Part shown: one piece after another, positions 1 through 6,201 of the stretch | Numbering within the stretch: the stretch's first letter is position 1 | Layout: each line of letters opens with the position of its first letter | Assembly (NCBI GenBank): GCA_003242425.1 | Contig: QGUL01000119.1 | Span: forward strand, 1 to 6,201 | DNA length: 6,201 bases | From: Pseudomonadota bacterium | Lineage (GTDB): Bacteria; Pseudomonadota; Gammaproteobacteria; Burkholderiales; SG8-39 | Direction of reading: 5' to 3' | The notes under the pieces: model-generated | Databases searched by the model: none | Seen by the model: the letters and a program-made list of their open reading frames with translations, nothing else | Told to the model about the DNA's origin: nothing | Made by a program: the position numbers and the translations under genes

Positions 1-60
1 CACCCCCGCCCCTCTTTTGTCGCCCGCCGCTCCCCCCCCCCCGCGCCCCGGGCTGTTTGG
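1..60. other. Low-reliability window end over murG
   Basis: These bases should encode MurG residues 15 onward but do not. The plus strand is almost all C with an 11-base C run at 32-42. Read on the minus strand in the murG frame it gives [10 protein letters not shown], where MurG proteins have His followed by hydrophobic-x-Pro-x-Leu-Ala-Val-Ala. Pro and Gly at codons 18-19 fit that pattern and the frame has no stop, which suggests substitutions toward G on a real murG sequence. A miscalled read or contig end explains this best. Confidence 0.7.
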
Positions 61-102
61 GCCCCCCGTGCCGCCCGCCATGACGAGGATGGTGCGACTC
101 AT
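1..102 (-). CDS. murG: MurG, N-terminal start only (partial, runs off the window)
   Basis: This is the beginning of UDP-N-acetylglucosamine:N-acetylmuramyl-(pentapeptide) pyrophosphoryl-undecaprenol GlcNAc transferase, the peripheral inner-membrane enzyme that converts lipid I to lipid II. Reading down from base 102, the first 14 codons give [14 protein letters not shown]. This is the typical MurG N-terminus with the first glycine-rich loop, GGTGG, which in the family is followed by His. The ATG overlaps the ftsW TGA in an ATGA arrangement, and murG is the expected gene after ftsW in dcw clusters. From base 60 downwards the translation becomes [10 protein letters not shown] and no longer fits; the essential His after GGTGG is missing. 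I read this as bad sequence at the window edge rather than a broken gene. Identity is based on 14 residues plus position. The frame stays open to base 1. Confidence 0.8.
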   Translation of the reverse strand, partial: MSRTILVMAGGTGGPNSPGRGGGGAAGDKRGAGV

Positions 103-1316
103 GCCGGCAACCCCCGCATGAGCTGACGGTTTTCCCAGTCCACACGCAACAGCACTGCCAGCGCGATGCAGTTGGCCAGGATGCCGCTGCCGCCGAAGCT
201 CATGAGCGGCAGCGTGAGCCCCTTGGTGGGCAGCACGCCCATGTTCACGCCCATGTTGATGAAGGCCTGCACGCAGAACCAGGTGCCGATGCCCTGCGCC
301 ACCAGGGCCGAGAACGGCCGTTCCAGCGACACGGCCTGACGGCCGATGGCGAAGGCGCGCAACACCAGCCACGCGAACAGGCCGATCACCACCGCGACGC
401 CGACGAAACCGAGCTCCTCCGCGATCACCGCGAGCAGGAAATCGGTGTGCGCTTCCGGCAGGTAGAAGAGTTTCTCCACGCTCGCCCCCAGCCCCACGCC
501 GAACCATTCGCCGCGGCCGAAGGCGATCAGGGCGTGCGACAACTGATAGCCCTTGCCGAAGGCGTCGGACCACGGGTCCATGAAGCCGAACAGGCGCTGC
601 AGCCGGTAAGGCGAGGACAGCACCAGCACGACGAACCCGACCGCGCACAGCAGAATGAGCCCCGCGAACCAGCGCACGCTCATGCCGCCGAGGAACAGGA
701 TCGCCATGGCGATCGCCACGATGACGACGAAGGCGCCGAAGTCCGGCTCGCGCAGGAGCAGCCAGCCGACGATCAGCATCGCGCCGAGCATCGGCAGCAG
801 CCCCTGCTTGAAACTGTGCATCAGTGCGCTCTTGCGTACGGTGTAGTCGGCGGCGTAGAGCACCACGGCGAGCTTCATGAACTCGGACGGTTGCAGGTTC
901 AGGAAGCCGAACGAGATCCAGCGCCGCGCGCCGTTCACTTCGCGGCCGATGCCGGGAATGAGCACCAGTGCGAGCGCGGCCAAACCGGCGAGGAAGAGCC
1001 ACGGCGCCAGGCGCTGCCAGACGCGCATCGGCACCTGGAAGGCGACCGCCGCGGCGATTACGCCCAGCGCCAGGAAGAAGGCCTGGCGCTTCAGGAACCA
1101 GGTCATGCTGCCGCTGGTGTAGCCGCTCGCCTCAGCGGTCGAGATCGACGCGGAATACACCATCACCAGACCCATGATGAGCAACAACAGCGCCGACCAC
1201 ACCAGCCCCTGATCGTATTCGTCCAGTTGCGTGCGCACGCCGGCGATTCCGCCGCCATGGACGTAGCTCATGGAAGACAGACCGGAACGTGCGAACGTTT
1301 TCTTTTTGCGGCTCAT
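99..1316 (-). CDS. ftsW: FtsW, SEDS-family septal peptidoglycan glycosyltransferase
   Basis: FtsW is the polytopic inner-membrane glycosyltransferase that polymerises lipid II at the division septum, working with the class B PBP FtsI. The 405-residue product has a basic cytoplasmic N-terminus (about residues 1-36, starting MSRKKKTF) followed by roughly ten hydrophobic segments. SEDS signatures are clear: NGARRWI (128-134), QPSEFMKL (142-149), EPDFG (190-194), DPWSD (247-251), [14 protein letters not shown] (256-269), [19 protein letters not shown] (286-304) and [19 protein letters not shown] (360-378). The Asp of HTDF (292) matches the invariant catalytic Asp of the family. The ATG overlaps the murD TGA by four bases (ATGA), which decides the start. 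An internal Met at 16 is a weaker alternative, and no strong Shine-Dalgarno is visible. The frame stays open far upstream inside murD, but that part is nonsense. FtsW is preferred over RodA because of the dcw context. Confidence 0.97.
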   Translation of the reverse strand: MSRKKKTFARSGLSSMSYVHGGGIAGVRTQLDEYDQGLVWSALLLLIMGLVMVYSASISTAEASGYTSGSMTWFLKRQAFFLALGVIAAAVAFQVPMRVWQRLAPWLFLAGLAALALVLIPGIGREVNGARRWISFGFLNLQPSEFMKLAVVLYAADYTVRKSALMHSFKQGLLPMLGAMLIVGWLLLREPDFGAFVVIVAIAMAILFLGGMSVRWFAGLILLCAVGFVVLVLSSPYRLQRLFGFMDPWSDAFGKGYQLSHALIAFGRGEWFGVGLGASVEKLFYLPEAHTDFLLAVIAEELGFVGVAVVIGLFAWLVLRAFAIGRQAVSLERPFSALVAQGIGTWFCVQAFINMGVNMGVLPTKGLTLPLMSFGGSGILANCIALAVLLRVDWENRQLMRGLPA

Positions 1317-2719
1317 GTGCGCGTCACCCGTTCCAACGCGGCGCGGAACGCCTCGCCGCGATGCTTGTAGTTGCGGTACATGTCCAGACTGGCGCAGGCC
1401 GGCGACAGCAGTACGACGTCGCCGGCGCAGGCGAACTCGCGTGCACGACGCACGGCTTCGTCCATATCGGCGGCATCGACCAGCGGCACGCCGCTGCCGG
1501 CCAGGGCGGCGCGCAACGCCGGGGCATCGCGCCCGATCAACACCACGGCCCGCACGACCTCGGCCACCGCCGGACGCAACGGCCCGAAATCCTGTCCCTT
1601 GCCTTCGCCGCCCGCGATCAGAACCACTTTGCGCGGCGTGCCGGCGAACTGGCGCGCGAAGCCGTTCAGCGCCGCGACCGTGGCGCCGACGTTGGTGCCC
1701 TTCGAATCGTCGTAGTAGACGACCTGCTCCGCTTCGGCGACGCGCTCGACGCGATGCGGCAGACCGCCGAACGTCTTGAGCGTTTCCAGCAGCGGTTTGA
1801 AAGGCAGACCGATCGCCCGGCACAGGCCCAGCGCGGCGAGCGCGTTGGCAGCGTTGTGCAAACCTTCCAGGCGCATGTCGCGCACCGGCAGCAAAGGCGT
1901 CGTGCCCTGCGCCAGCCAGGTTTCCCCGGCCAGACGCAACAGACCGAAATCGTCGGAATCGGGCGCGGCATCGAGACCGAACGTGATGCGTTTGCGGCCT
2001 GGGATGGCCATGGCGAGGCTGTAGCGGTCCTCGCGGTTGAGCACCTGCGCCCCGCCGCCGTAGAAGATGCGCGACTTGGCGTCGGCGTAATCGGCCATCG
2101 AGCCGTGCCGGTCGAGATGATCCTCGGTCACGTTGAGCACCGTTGCCGCGTCCGGGGCGAGCGTGGAGGTGGTCTCGAGCTGGAAGCTCGACAGTTCCAG
2201 CACCCAGACCTCGGGCTGGCGGCCGGCGTCCTCGCGCCGCATGAGCGCGGTGAGCGCCGCAGGGCCGATGTTGCCCGCCACTTCGCAATCGCGACCGGCC
2301 GCCGCGCACATCGCGCCGGCGAGCGAGGTCACGGTGGTTTTGCCGTTGGTGCCGGTGACGGCGATGATCTTCGGCCGTTCCAACTGCGGCAGCGCGCGCG
2401 CGAACAGTTCGATGTCGCCGACCACCGGGATGCCGCGTGCACAGGCCTGACGGACCACCGGCTCCTTCGGCGACAGACCGGGACTGAGCGCGAGCATCTG
2501 GATATCGTCGAGCAGCGCCTCGTCGAATGCGCCCAGACGCAAGTCCGCGTCTTTCACCGTCGCGCGCAGTTCCCCGAGTCCGGGCGGCTCGGCGCGCGAG
2601 TCGGCCACGCGCACGCGCGCGCCATGGCACGCAAGCCACTGCGCCATGGACAGACCGGATTCGCCGAGCCCCAGCACCAGGACCCGCTTACCGTCGACGA
2701 AAGGATGCGCGCTCGCCAT
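1313..2719 (-). CDS. murD: MurD, UDP-N-acetylmuramoyl-L-alanine--D-glutamate ligase
   Basis: This cytoplasmic ATP-dependent Mur ligase adds D-glutamate to UDP-MurNAc-L-Ala, the second amino acid step of the stem peptide. The 468 residues show the usual three domains. An N-terminal Rossmann-like UDP-binding domain has GLGESGLS (17-24). The central ATPase has the P-loop GTNGKTT (123-129), ELSSFQLE (175-182), [10 protein letters not shown] (196-205) and Lys215 in YADAK, which aligns with the carbamylated Lys of the family. A substrate-binding region carries [11 protein letters not shown] (286-296) and PHRVE (321-325). The C-terminal domain has DDSKGTN (337-343) and [10 protein letters not shown] (439-448). 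Length is near the family norm and all expected motifs are present. The ATG is the base after the mraY TAA, with only a weak Shine-Dalgarno, so translation is probably coupled to mraY. The stop overlaps the ftsW start. No sign of transfer or damage. Confidence 0.98.
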   Translation of the reverse strand: MASAHPFVDGKRVLVLGLGESGLSMAQWLACHGARVRVADSRAEPPGLGELRATVKDADLRLGAFDEALLDDIQMLALSPGLSPKEPVVRQACARGIPVVGDIELFARALPQLERPKIIAVTGTNGKTTVTSLAGAMCAAAGRDCEVAGNIGPAALTALMRREDAGRQPEVWVLELSSFQLETTSTLAPDAATVLNVTEDHLDRHGSMADYADAKSRIFYGGGAQVLNREDRYSLAMAIPGRKRITFGLDAAPDSDDFGLLRLAGETWLAQGTTPLLPVRDMRLEGLHNAANALAALGLCRAIGLPFKPLLETLKTFGGLPHRVERVAEAEQVVYYDDSKGTNVGATVAALNGFARQFAGTPRKVVLIAGGEGKGQDFGPLRPAVAEVVRAVVLIGRDAPALRAALAGSGVPLVDAADMDEAVRRAREFACAGDVVLLSPACASLDMYRNYKHRGEAFRAALERVTRT

Positions 2720-3874
2720 TTATCTCAGTTTCAGAGTCGAAAGTCCGAACAGCACCAGCATGATCGTGATGATCCAGAACCGCACCACGACCTGCGTTTC
2801 TTTCCATCCGCCCAGTTCATAGTGGTGATGCAGGGGCGCCATGCGGAAGATCCGCCGGCCGCCGGTGAGCTTGAAATAGAGCACCTGCAGCATCACCGAC
2901 ACCGTCTCGGCGACGAATACGCCGCCCATGATGAACAGCACGATCTCCTGGCGGGTGATGATCGCCACCGTGCCCGGCGCCGCGCCGAGCGCGAGCGCCC
3001 CCACGTCGCCCATGAACACCTGCGCCGGGTAGGCGTTGAACCACAGGAAACCGAGGCCGGCGCCCACCAGCGCGCCGCAGAACACCGCCAGCTCGCCCGC
3101 GCCGGGGATGTGCGGCAGGAAGAGGTATTTGGCGAACACCGCGTTGCCCGACACGTAGGCGAAGATGCCCAGCGCGCCGCCGACCATGACCGCGGGCATG
3201 ATCGCCAGTCCGTCGAGACCGTCGGTCAGGTTGACCGCGTTGCTCGTGCCGACGATGACGAAGTAGCTGAGCAGGATGAAACCGAACACGCCCAGCGGAT
3301 AGGCGATGTTCTTGAAGAAGGGCACGATGAGGTCGGCCTGGGGCGGCAGGTTCATGGAGAAGCCGCTCTGCACCCATTGCGCGAACAGGCTCCAGACCTC
3401 GGCGTTGCCGGGTGCGGGGACCGCGAACGCCAGATACACCGCCGCGACAAGGCCGATCACCGACTGCCAGAAGAACTTGGCCTTGGCCGAGAGCCCCTTG
3501 GGATTGCGGTGCACCACCTTGCGGTAGTCGTCCACCCAGCCGATGGCGCCGAAACCGAGCGTGACCAGCAGCACGATCCAGACGAAGCGATTGGAGAGAT
3601 CCGCCCACAGCAGCGTCGTCACGCCGATGGACACGAGAATGAGCGCGCCGCCCATGGTGGGCGTGCCCGCCTTGGTGAGATGGGTCTGCGGCCCGTCGGT
3701 ACGCACCGCCTGGCCGATCTTGTAGGCCGTGAGCTTGCGGATCATGGGCGGGCCGGCCAGGAAGGAGATGACGAGCGCCGTCAGCGCCGCCAGCACGGCG
3801 CGCAGCGTGATGTAGCTGAAGACGTTGAAGGCGCGAATTTCCTCGGCCAGATATTGCGAAAGCGTCAGCAGCAC
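2720..3874 (-). CDS. mraY: MraY, phospho-N-acetylmuramoyl-pentapeptide transferase
   Basis: MraY is the integral inner-membrane enzyme that moves phospho-MurNAc-pentapeptide from UDP onto undecaprenyl phosphate, forming lipid I. The 384-residue product has about ten hydrophobic segments. Family motifs are TPTMGG (71-76), the DD pair in GWVDDYRK (112-119), [10 protein letters not shown] (215-224), [19 protein letters not shown] (279-297) and MAPLHHHYE (345-353). The DD pair, the NLTDGLDG aspartates and the HHH cluster form the Mg2+ and substrate site. A loop of about 30 residues (153-185) makes it longer than the E. coli form, as in betaproteobacterial relatives. The start codon is GTG at 3874-3872, supported by a strong Shine-Dalgarno just upstream and by the typical [16 protein letters not shown]-terminus. 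One oddity: GAAPGT at 297-302 has Pro300 where Leu is usual, a single-base difference (CCG for CTG). It sits between murF and murD in standard order. Confidence 0.98.
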   Translation of the reverse strand: MLLTLSQYLAEEIRAFNVFSYITLRAVLAALTALVISFLAGPPMIRKLTAYKIGQAVRTDGPQTHLTKAGTPTMGGALILVSIGVTTLLWADLSNRFVWIVLLVTLGFGAIGWVDDYRKVVHRNPKGLSAKAKFFWQSVIGLVAAVYLAFAVPAPGNAEVWSLFAQWVQSGFSMNLPPQADLIVPFFKNIAYPLGVFGFILLSYFVIVGTSNAVNLTDGLDGLAIMPAVMVGGALGIFAYVSGNAVFAKYLFLPHIPGAGELAVFCGALVGAGLGFLWFNAYPAQVFMGDVGALALGAAPGTVAIITRQEIVLFIMGGVFVAETVSVMLQVLYFKLTGGRRIFRMAPLHHHYELGGWKETQVVVRFWIITIMLVLFGLSTLKLR

Positions 3875-3911
3875 AAGGCCTCCCTCAAGGCGCGGACCGG
3901 GCAGCGTGCGT
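3875..3911 (-). promoter_or_regulatory. murF-mraY spacer with the mraY ribosome binding site
   Basis: This 37-base spacer between the murF TGA and the mraY GTG is the only intergenic sequence in the window. On the minus strand it carries GAGGGAGG (3886-3879), a strong Shine-Dalgarno with its last G four bases before the GTG; the GAGGG part lies seven bases away. It supports the GTG at 3874 as the mraY start. I see no inverted repeat that would make a terminator and no convincing promoter boxes, so transcription most likely reads through. Confidence 0.8.
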
Positions 3912-5273
3912 TCATGGCTGCCCCGCTTCGAGTTGTTCGACCACCCGTTCCATGCGCATGAAGCGGGAGCCTTTGACCAGCACGCAGGGGCGTTGCGGCA
4001 GAAGCGCCCGCACGCGCTCCACCACCGCTTCGATCGATTCCAGATGCTCGGCCCCTTCGCCGAAGGCGCGCGAGGCGTCGGCGGACAAGGTGCCCAGGGT
4101 GTAGAGGTGTTCGATGCCGAGGCGCTTGGCGTAGAGACCGATCTCCTGATGGAAGGCCGGTCCTTCGCTGCCCACCTCGCCCATGTCGCCGAGCACGAAC
4201 ACGCGCGGCGCGTCGTGCTGCACCAGCACGTCGAGCGCCGCCCGCACCGAATCCGGATTGGCGTTATAGGTATCGTCGATCAGCGTCGCGCCCCGCTGGC
4301 CGCGCTTGAACTGCAGCCGGCCCTTGACGGCCTGGAAGCCGCCGAGACCCCGCGCCACCGCCTCCAGCGGCGCGCCCGTAGCGGTCGCCGCGGCGCTGGC
4401 CGCGAGCGCATTGCGCGCGTTGTGCAGGCCGGCGACCTGCAGCACGACGTTGACCCGGCCTTCCGGGGTGTGCATGTCGAGCTCCGAGCCCGTCGCCGTG
4501 AGCCGCGGCGTGGCGTGCACCGCGCAACGGGAATCGAGGCCGAAGTCGCGCACGGTGCGCGTGCCGGCCGCCTGACGCCAGATGTGGGCGTAATCGTCGT
4601 CGCCGTTGAACACCGCGATGCCGTCGGCCGGCAGCGCTTCGATGGAAGCGGCGTGTTCCTTCGCCACTTCCAGCACCGACTGCATGAATTCCTGATGCTC
4701 GCGCTGCGCGTTGTTGACGAGCGCCACGGTCGGTTGCGCGATATCGGCCAGATAGCGCGTCTCGCCCGGATGGTTCATGCCGATCTCGATCACGGCGCAG
4801 CGGTGCCCGGGGCGCAGGCCCAGCACGGTGAGCGGCAGACCGATGTCGTTGTTGAAGTTGCCCGCCGTGGCGAGCACCGCCTCGTTGCCGTGGTGCGCGC
4901 GCAGAATCGCCGCCGTCATTTCCTTGACCGTCGTCTTGCCGTTCGAACCCGTCACCGTGATCACCGGGATGTCGAAGCGCCCGCGCCACCAGCGTGCGAG
5001 CTGCCCCAGCGCGCGCCGGGTGTCCGGCACGCGTACCAGCGGTACGGTCCAGCGCGCATCGTCGCGGCCCTCCTCAACCAGCGCAGCAGCCGCTCCGGCC
5101 TCGATCGCCGTATGCACAAAGTCGTGGCCGTCGAAACGTTCGCCACGAAGCGCGACGAACAATGCGCCCTCGGTAAGCGTGCGCGTATCGGTAGAGACGG
5201 AGCGGATCGTCACATCCGCTCCGTCGAGCGAGGTGGCAAGCGCCGCGGCGGCCTCCTTCAATTGCATCATCAC
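3912..5273 (-). CDS. murF: MurF, UDP-N-acetylmuramoyl-tripeptide--D-alanyl-D-alanine ligase
   Basis: MurF is the cytoplasmic ATP-dependent ligase that attaches D-Ala-D-Ala to the UDP-MurNAc-tripeptide, completing the pentapeptide that MraY uses. The 453 residues contain an N-terminal substrate-binding domain with [20 protein letters not shown] (25-44). The central ATPase has P-loop GSNGKTT (109-115), [12 protein letters not shown] (138-149), EIGMNHPGE (163-171) and [10 protein letters not shown] (187-196). [13 protein letters not shown] (282-294) and KGRLQF (317-322) come next. The C-terminal domain has [17 protein letters not shown] (331-347), VLGDMGEVG (360-368) and [11 protein letters not shown] (432-442). 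The 5' end offers GTG-ATG-ATG in tandem (5273, 5270, 5267). The GTG is eight bases after a GAGGAG and overlaps the murE TGA as GTGA; the ATG at 5270 shares one base with that stop. Either start is possible and they differ by one residue. [10 protein letters not shown] resembles betaproteobacterial MurF proteins. Length and motifs are complete. Confidence 0.97.
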   Translation of the reverse strand: MMMQLKEAAAALATSLDGADVTIRSVSTDTRTLTEGALFVALRGERFDGHDFVHTAIEAGAAAALVEEGRDDARWTVPLVRVPDTRRALGQLARWWRGRFDIPVITVTGSNGKTTVKEMTAAILRAHHGNEAVLATAGNFNNDIGLPLTVLGLRPGHRCAVIEIGMNHPGETRYLADIAQPTVALVNNAQREHQEFMQSVLEVAKEHAASIEALPADGIAVFNGDDDYAHIWRQAAGTRTVRDFGLDSRCAVHATPRLTATGSELDMHTPEGRVNVVLQVAGLHNARNALAASAAATATGAPLEAVARGLGGFQAVKGRLQFKRGQRGATLIDDTYNANPDSVRAALDVLVQHDAPRVFVLGDMGEVGSEGPAFHQEIGLYAKRLGIEHLYTLGTLSADASRAFGEGAEHLESIEAVVERVRALLPQRPCVLVKGSRFMRMERVVEQLEAGQP

Positions 5274-6169
5274 GATTGACGCTCCTCGAGCGCGCGACGC
5301 GCCTCGTCAAGGTCCGAGAAGGGCAGCCGTTGTCCTGCGATTTCCTGATACGGTTCATGGCCCTTTCCTGCGATCAGGATCACGTCGCCGCGCCGGGCTT
5401 GCGAAACGGCCAACCGGATGGCGGCTCTGCGATCGATTTCGATGTCGTGCGTGATACTGAGGCCGGGCAGAATCTCCGCAACGATGGCCAGGGGATCTTC
5501 GCTGCGCGGGTTGTCGCTGGTGACGATCGCGCGGTCGGCGTAGCGCGACACCGCTTCGCCCATGAGCGGACGCTTGCCGCGGTCGCGGTCGCCGCCGCAG
5601 CCGAACACGCACCACAGCCGCCCCTGCTGCTTGCGCGCGACGTCGCGCAGCGCGCCCAGCACCTTCTCCAGCGCATCGGGGGTGTGGGCGTAGTCGATCA
5701 CCACCAGCGGCATCTCGCCGCCGCCAGCGCGCTGCATGCGACCTGCCGCGGGCTGGAAATGCCGCGCCGCCTCCGCGACCTGCGCGAGACTGAAACCCGA
5801 GACGAGCAGCGCACCGGCCACCGCGAGGATGTTGGCCACGTTGAAGCGCCCGAGCAGTGCGGTCTCGATGCGGGCGTTGCCCCAGCTCGATACCAGGTCG
5901 AAGGAGACCCCGTCCGCCGACAGCCGCACGTGATGCGCTTCGACGAAACGCTCCAGACCGCTGCTGCGCGCCACATCGCGCGTCAGGCTGTAGGCCACGC
6001 GTTCGACGCCCTCCGCTTCCAGCGACTGCGCGATGCGCACGCCCGCCACGTCGTCCATGTTCAGCACGGCGTGACGCAGGCCGGGCCGCAGGAAGAGTTT
6101 CAGCTTGGCCTGCGCGTACGCCTCCATGTTGGGGTGGTAGTCGAGGTGGTCGCGGCCGAGGTTGGTGAA
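5270..6169 (-). CDS. murE: MurE, UDP-MurNAc-L-Ala-D-Glu--meso-diaminopimelate ligase, C-terminal part (5' end missing)
   Basis: MurE adds the third stem-peptide residue. The 299 residues that can be trusted start at FTNLGRDHLDYH, inside the central ATPase domain, so roughly the first 200 residues of a usual protein of about 490 (UDP-binding domain and P-loop) are outside or lost at the window edge. Visible motifs, numbered within the fragment: FTNLGRDHLDYH (1-12), YAQAK (18-22; its Lys aligns with the carbamylated Lys), LGRFNVANILA (106-116), GRMQ (143-146), VIDYAHTPDALEKVL (157-171), VFGCGGDRDRGKRPLMG (188-204), TSDNPRSEDP (217-226) and IAGKGHEPYQE (266-276). DNPR (bases 5515-5504) is the loop that recognises meso-diaminopimelate, as opposed to the lysine-adding type. 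The first Met (base 6127) is internal, not the true start. The stop overlaps the murF start. Above base 6169 the reading frame degrades and meets a TAA at 6190-6188, discussed separately. Confidence 0.95.
   Translation of the reverse strand, partial: FTNLGRDHLDYHPNMEAYAQAKLKLFLRPGLRHAVLNMDDVAGVRIAQSLEAEGVERVAYSLTRDVARSSGLERFVEAHHVRLSADGVSFDLVSSWGNARIETALLGRFNVANILAVAGALLVSGFSLAQVAEAARHFQPAAGRMQRAGGGEMPLVVIDYAHTPDALEKVLGALRDVARKQQGRLWCVFGCGGDRDRGKRPLMGEAVSRYADRAIVTSDNPRSEDPLAIVAEILPGLSITHDIEIDRRAAIRLAVSQARRGDVILIAGKGHEPYQEIAGQRLPFSDLDEARRALEERQS
5282..5287 (-). promoter_or_regulatory. murF ribosome binding site inside the murE 3' end
   Basis: GAGGAG on the minus strand, within the last murE codons (encoding Glu-Glu before RQS), is a good Shine-Dalgarno. 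It lies 8 bases before the GTG at 5273, 11 before the ATG at 5270 and 14 before the ATG at 5267. Spacing therefore favours the GTG or the first ATG as the murF start and disfavours the third codon. Confidence 0.65.
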
Positions 6170-6201
6170 CTGGTATTTTAAAAAATTTTAACGTGCCCAC
6201 G
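6170..6201. other. Low-reliability window end over murE
   Basis: This stretch should encode the MurE residues just before FTNLGRDH, but in that frame it reads Q, Y, K, L, F, N and then a TAA stop (6190-6188). A run made only of A and T (6174-6190, except none interrupted by G or C) is foreign to this GC-rich gene. In the neighbouring frame it reads GTLKFFKIPV, which resembles the expected G-x-x-F-D-x-A-V before FTN, as if one base were missing at about 6169-6170 and several bases were miscalled. I treat it as a degraded end, not as a true stop. Confidence 0.65.

Noticed and set aside
447..1370. Plus-strand open frame of 307 codons opposite ftsW
   Set aside because: It is a His, Gln, Glu and Arg-rich reading typical of the strand opposite a hydrophobic membrane protein; no motif supports it.
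1317..2639. Upstream extension of the ftsW frame giving an apparent 846-residue fusion protein
   Set aside because: The extra part is an out-of-frame reading of murD, made of Arg, Gly and Ala without motifs. The real FtsW starts at the ATG overlapping the murD stop.
1289..3961. Very long open frame on the plus strand (890 codons) antisense to murD and mraY
   Set aside because: Its translation is rich in His, Arg, Glu, Gln and Asp with no domain or motif, which is what the reverse complement of GC-rich membrane and ligase genes gives. The opposite strand carries two complete, motif-rich genes.
3825..5279. Long open frame on the plus strand (484 codons) antisense to murF
   Set aside because: Same low-complexity, charged antisense composition; no ribosome binding site or recognisable motif, and it lies wholly opposite the intact murF.
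5276..6181. Plus-strand open frame of 301 codons antisense to murE
   Set aside because: It is a compositional shadow of murE with no recognisable domain, and it ends in the unreliable window end.
6174..6190. AT-rich stretch considered as a promoter, terminator or insertion junction
   Set aside because: It sits inside what should be murE coding sequence at the very edge of the window, has no promoter spacing or hairpin, and the neighbouring frame still resembles MurE, so a degraded sequence end is more likely.

Overview
The window is a GC-rich segment (about two-thirds G+C by eye) of a bacterial division and cell wall (dcw) gene cluster. All genes lie on the minus strand. In transcription order, from high to low coordinates, they are: the C-terminal part of murE, then complete murF, mraY, murD and ftsW, then the first codons of murG. 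This is the canonical dcw order. The protein sequences look proteobacterial, most likely betaproteobacterial. The pointers are the MurF segment [11 protein letters not shown], the MraY start [19 protein letters not shown] with a DVGALALG motif, and a MurE with the DNPR motif typical of meso-diaminopimelate-adding enzymes. The lineage call is from memory of the families, not from a search.

Layout: murE fragment about 6169-5270; murF 5273-3912, overlapping the murE stop; a 37-base gap holding the mraY ribosome binding site; mraY 3874-2720, starting with GTG; murD 2719-1313, starting at the base after the mraY stop; ftsW 1316-99, with an ATGA overlap with murD; murG from 102, with an ATGA overlap with ftsW, running off the low end. 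There is no other gap, and I see no tRNA, rRNA, mobile element, CRISPR array, promoter or terminator. The close packing implies one polycistronic transcript with translational coupling.

The genes form one pathway. MurE, MurD and MurF build the UDP-MurNAc-pentapeptide in the cytoplasm. MraY transfers it to undecaprenyl phosphate to give lipid I. MurG adds GlcNAc to give lipid II. FtsW polymerises lipid II into septal glycan strands during division.

Both ends of the window look unreliable. At the low end the murG frame matches the family through the GGTGG loop (to base 61) and then turns into G-rich nonsense with an 11-base C run. At the high end the murE frame is good to about base 6169 and then meets an AT-rich stretch with an in-frame stop. 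Both look like degraded contig or read ends rather than biology. I found no undescribed system: the interior is ordinary, intact core housekeeping sequence.
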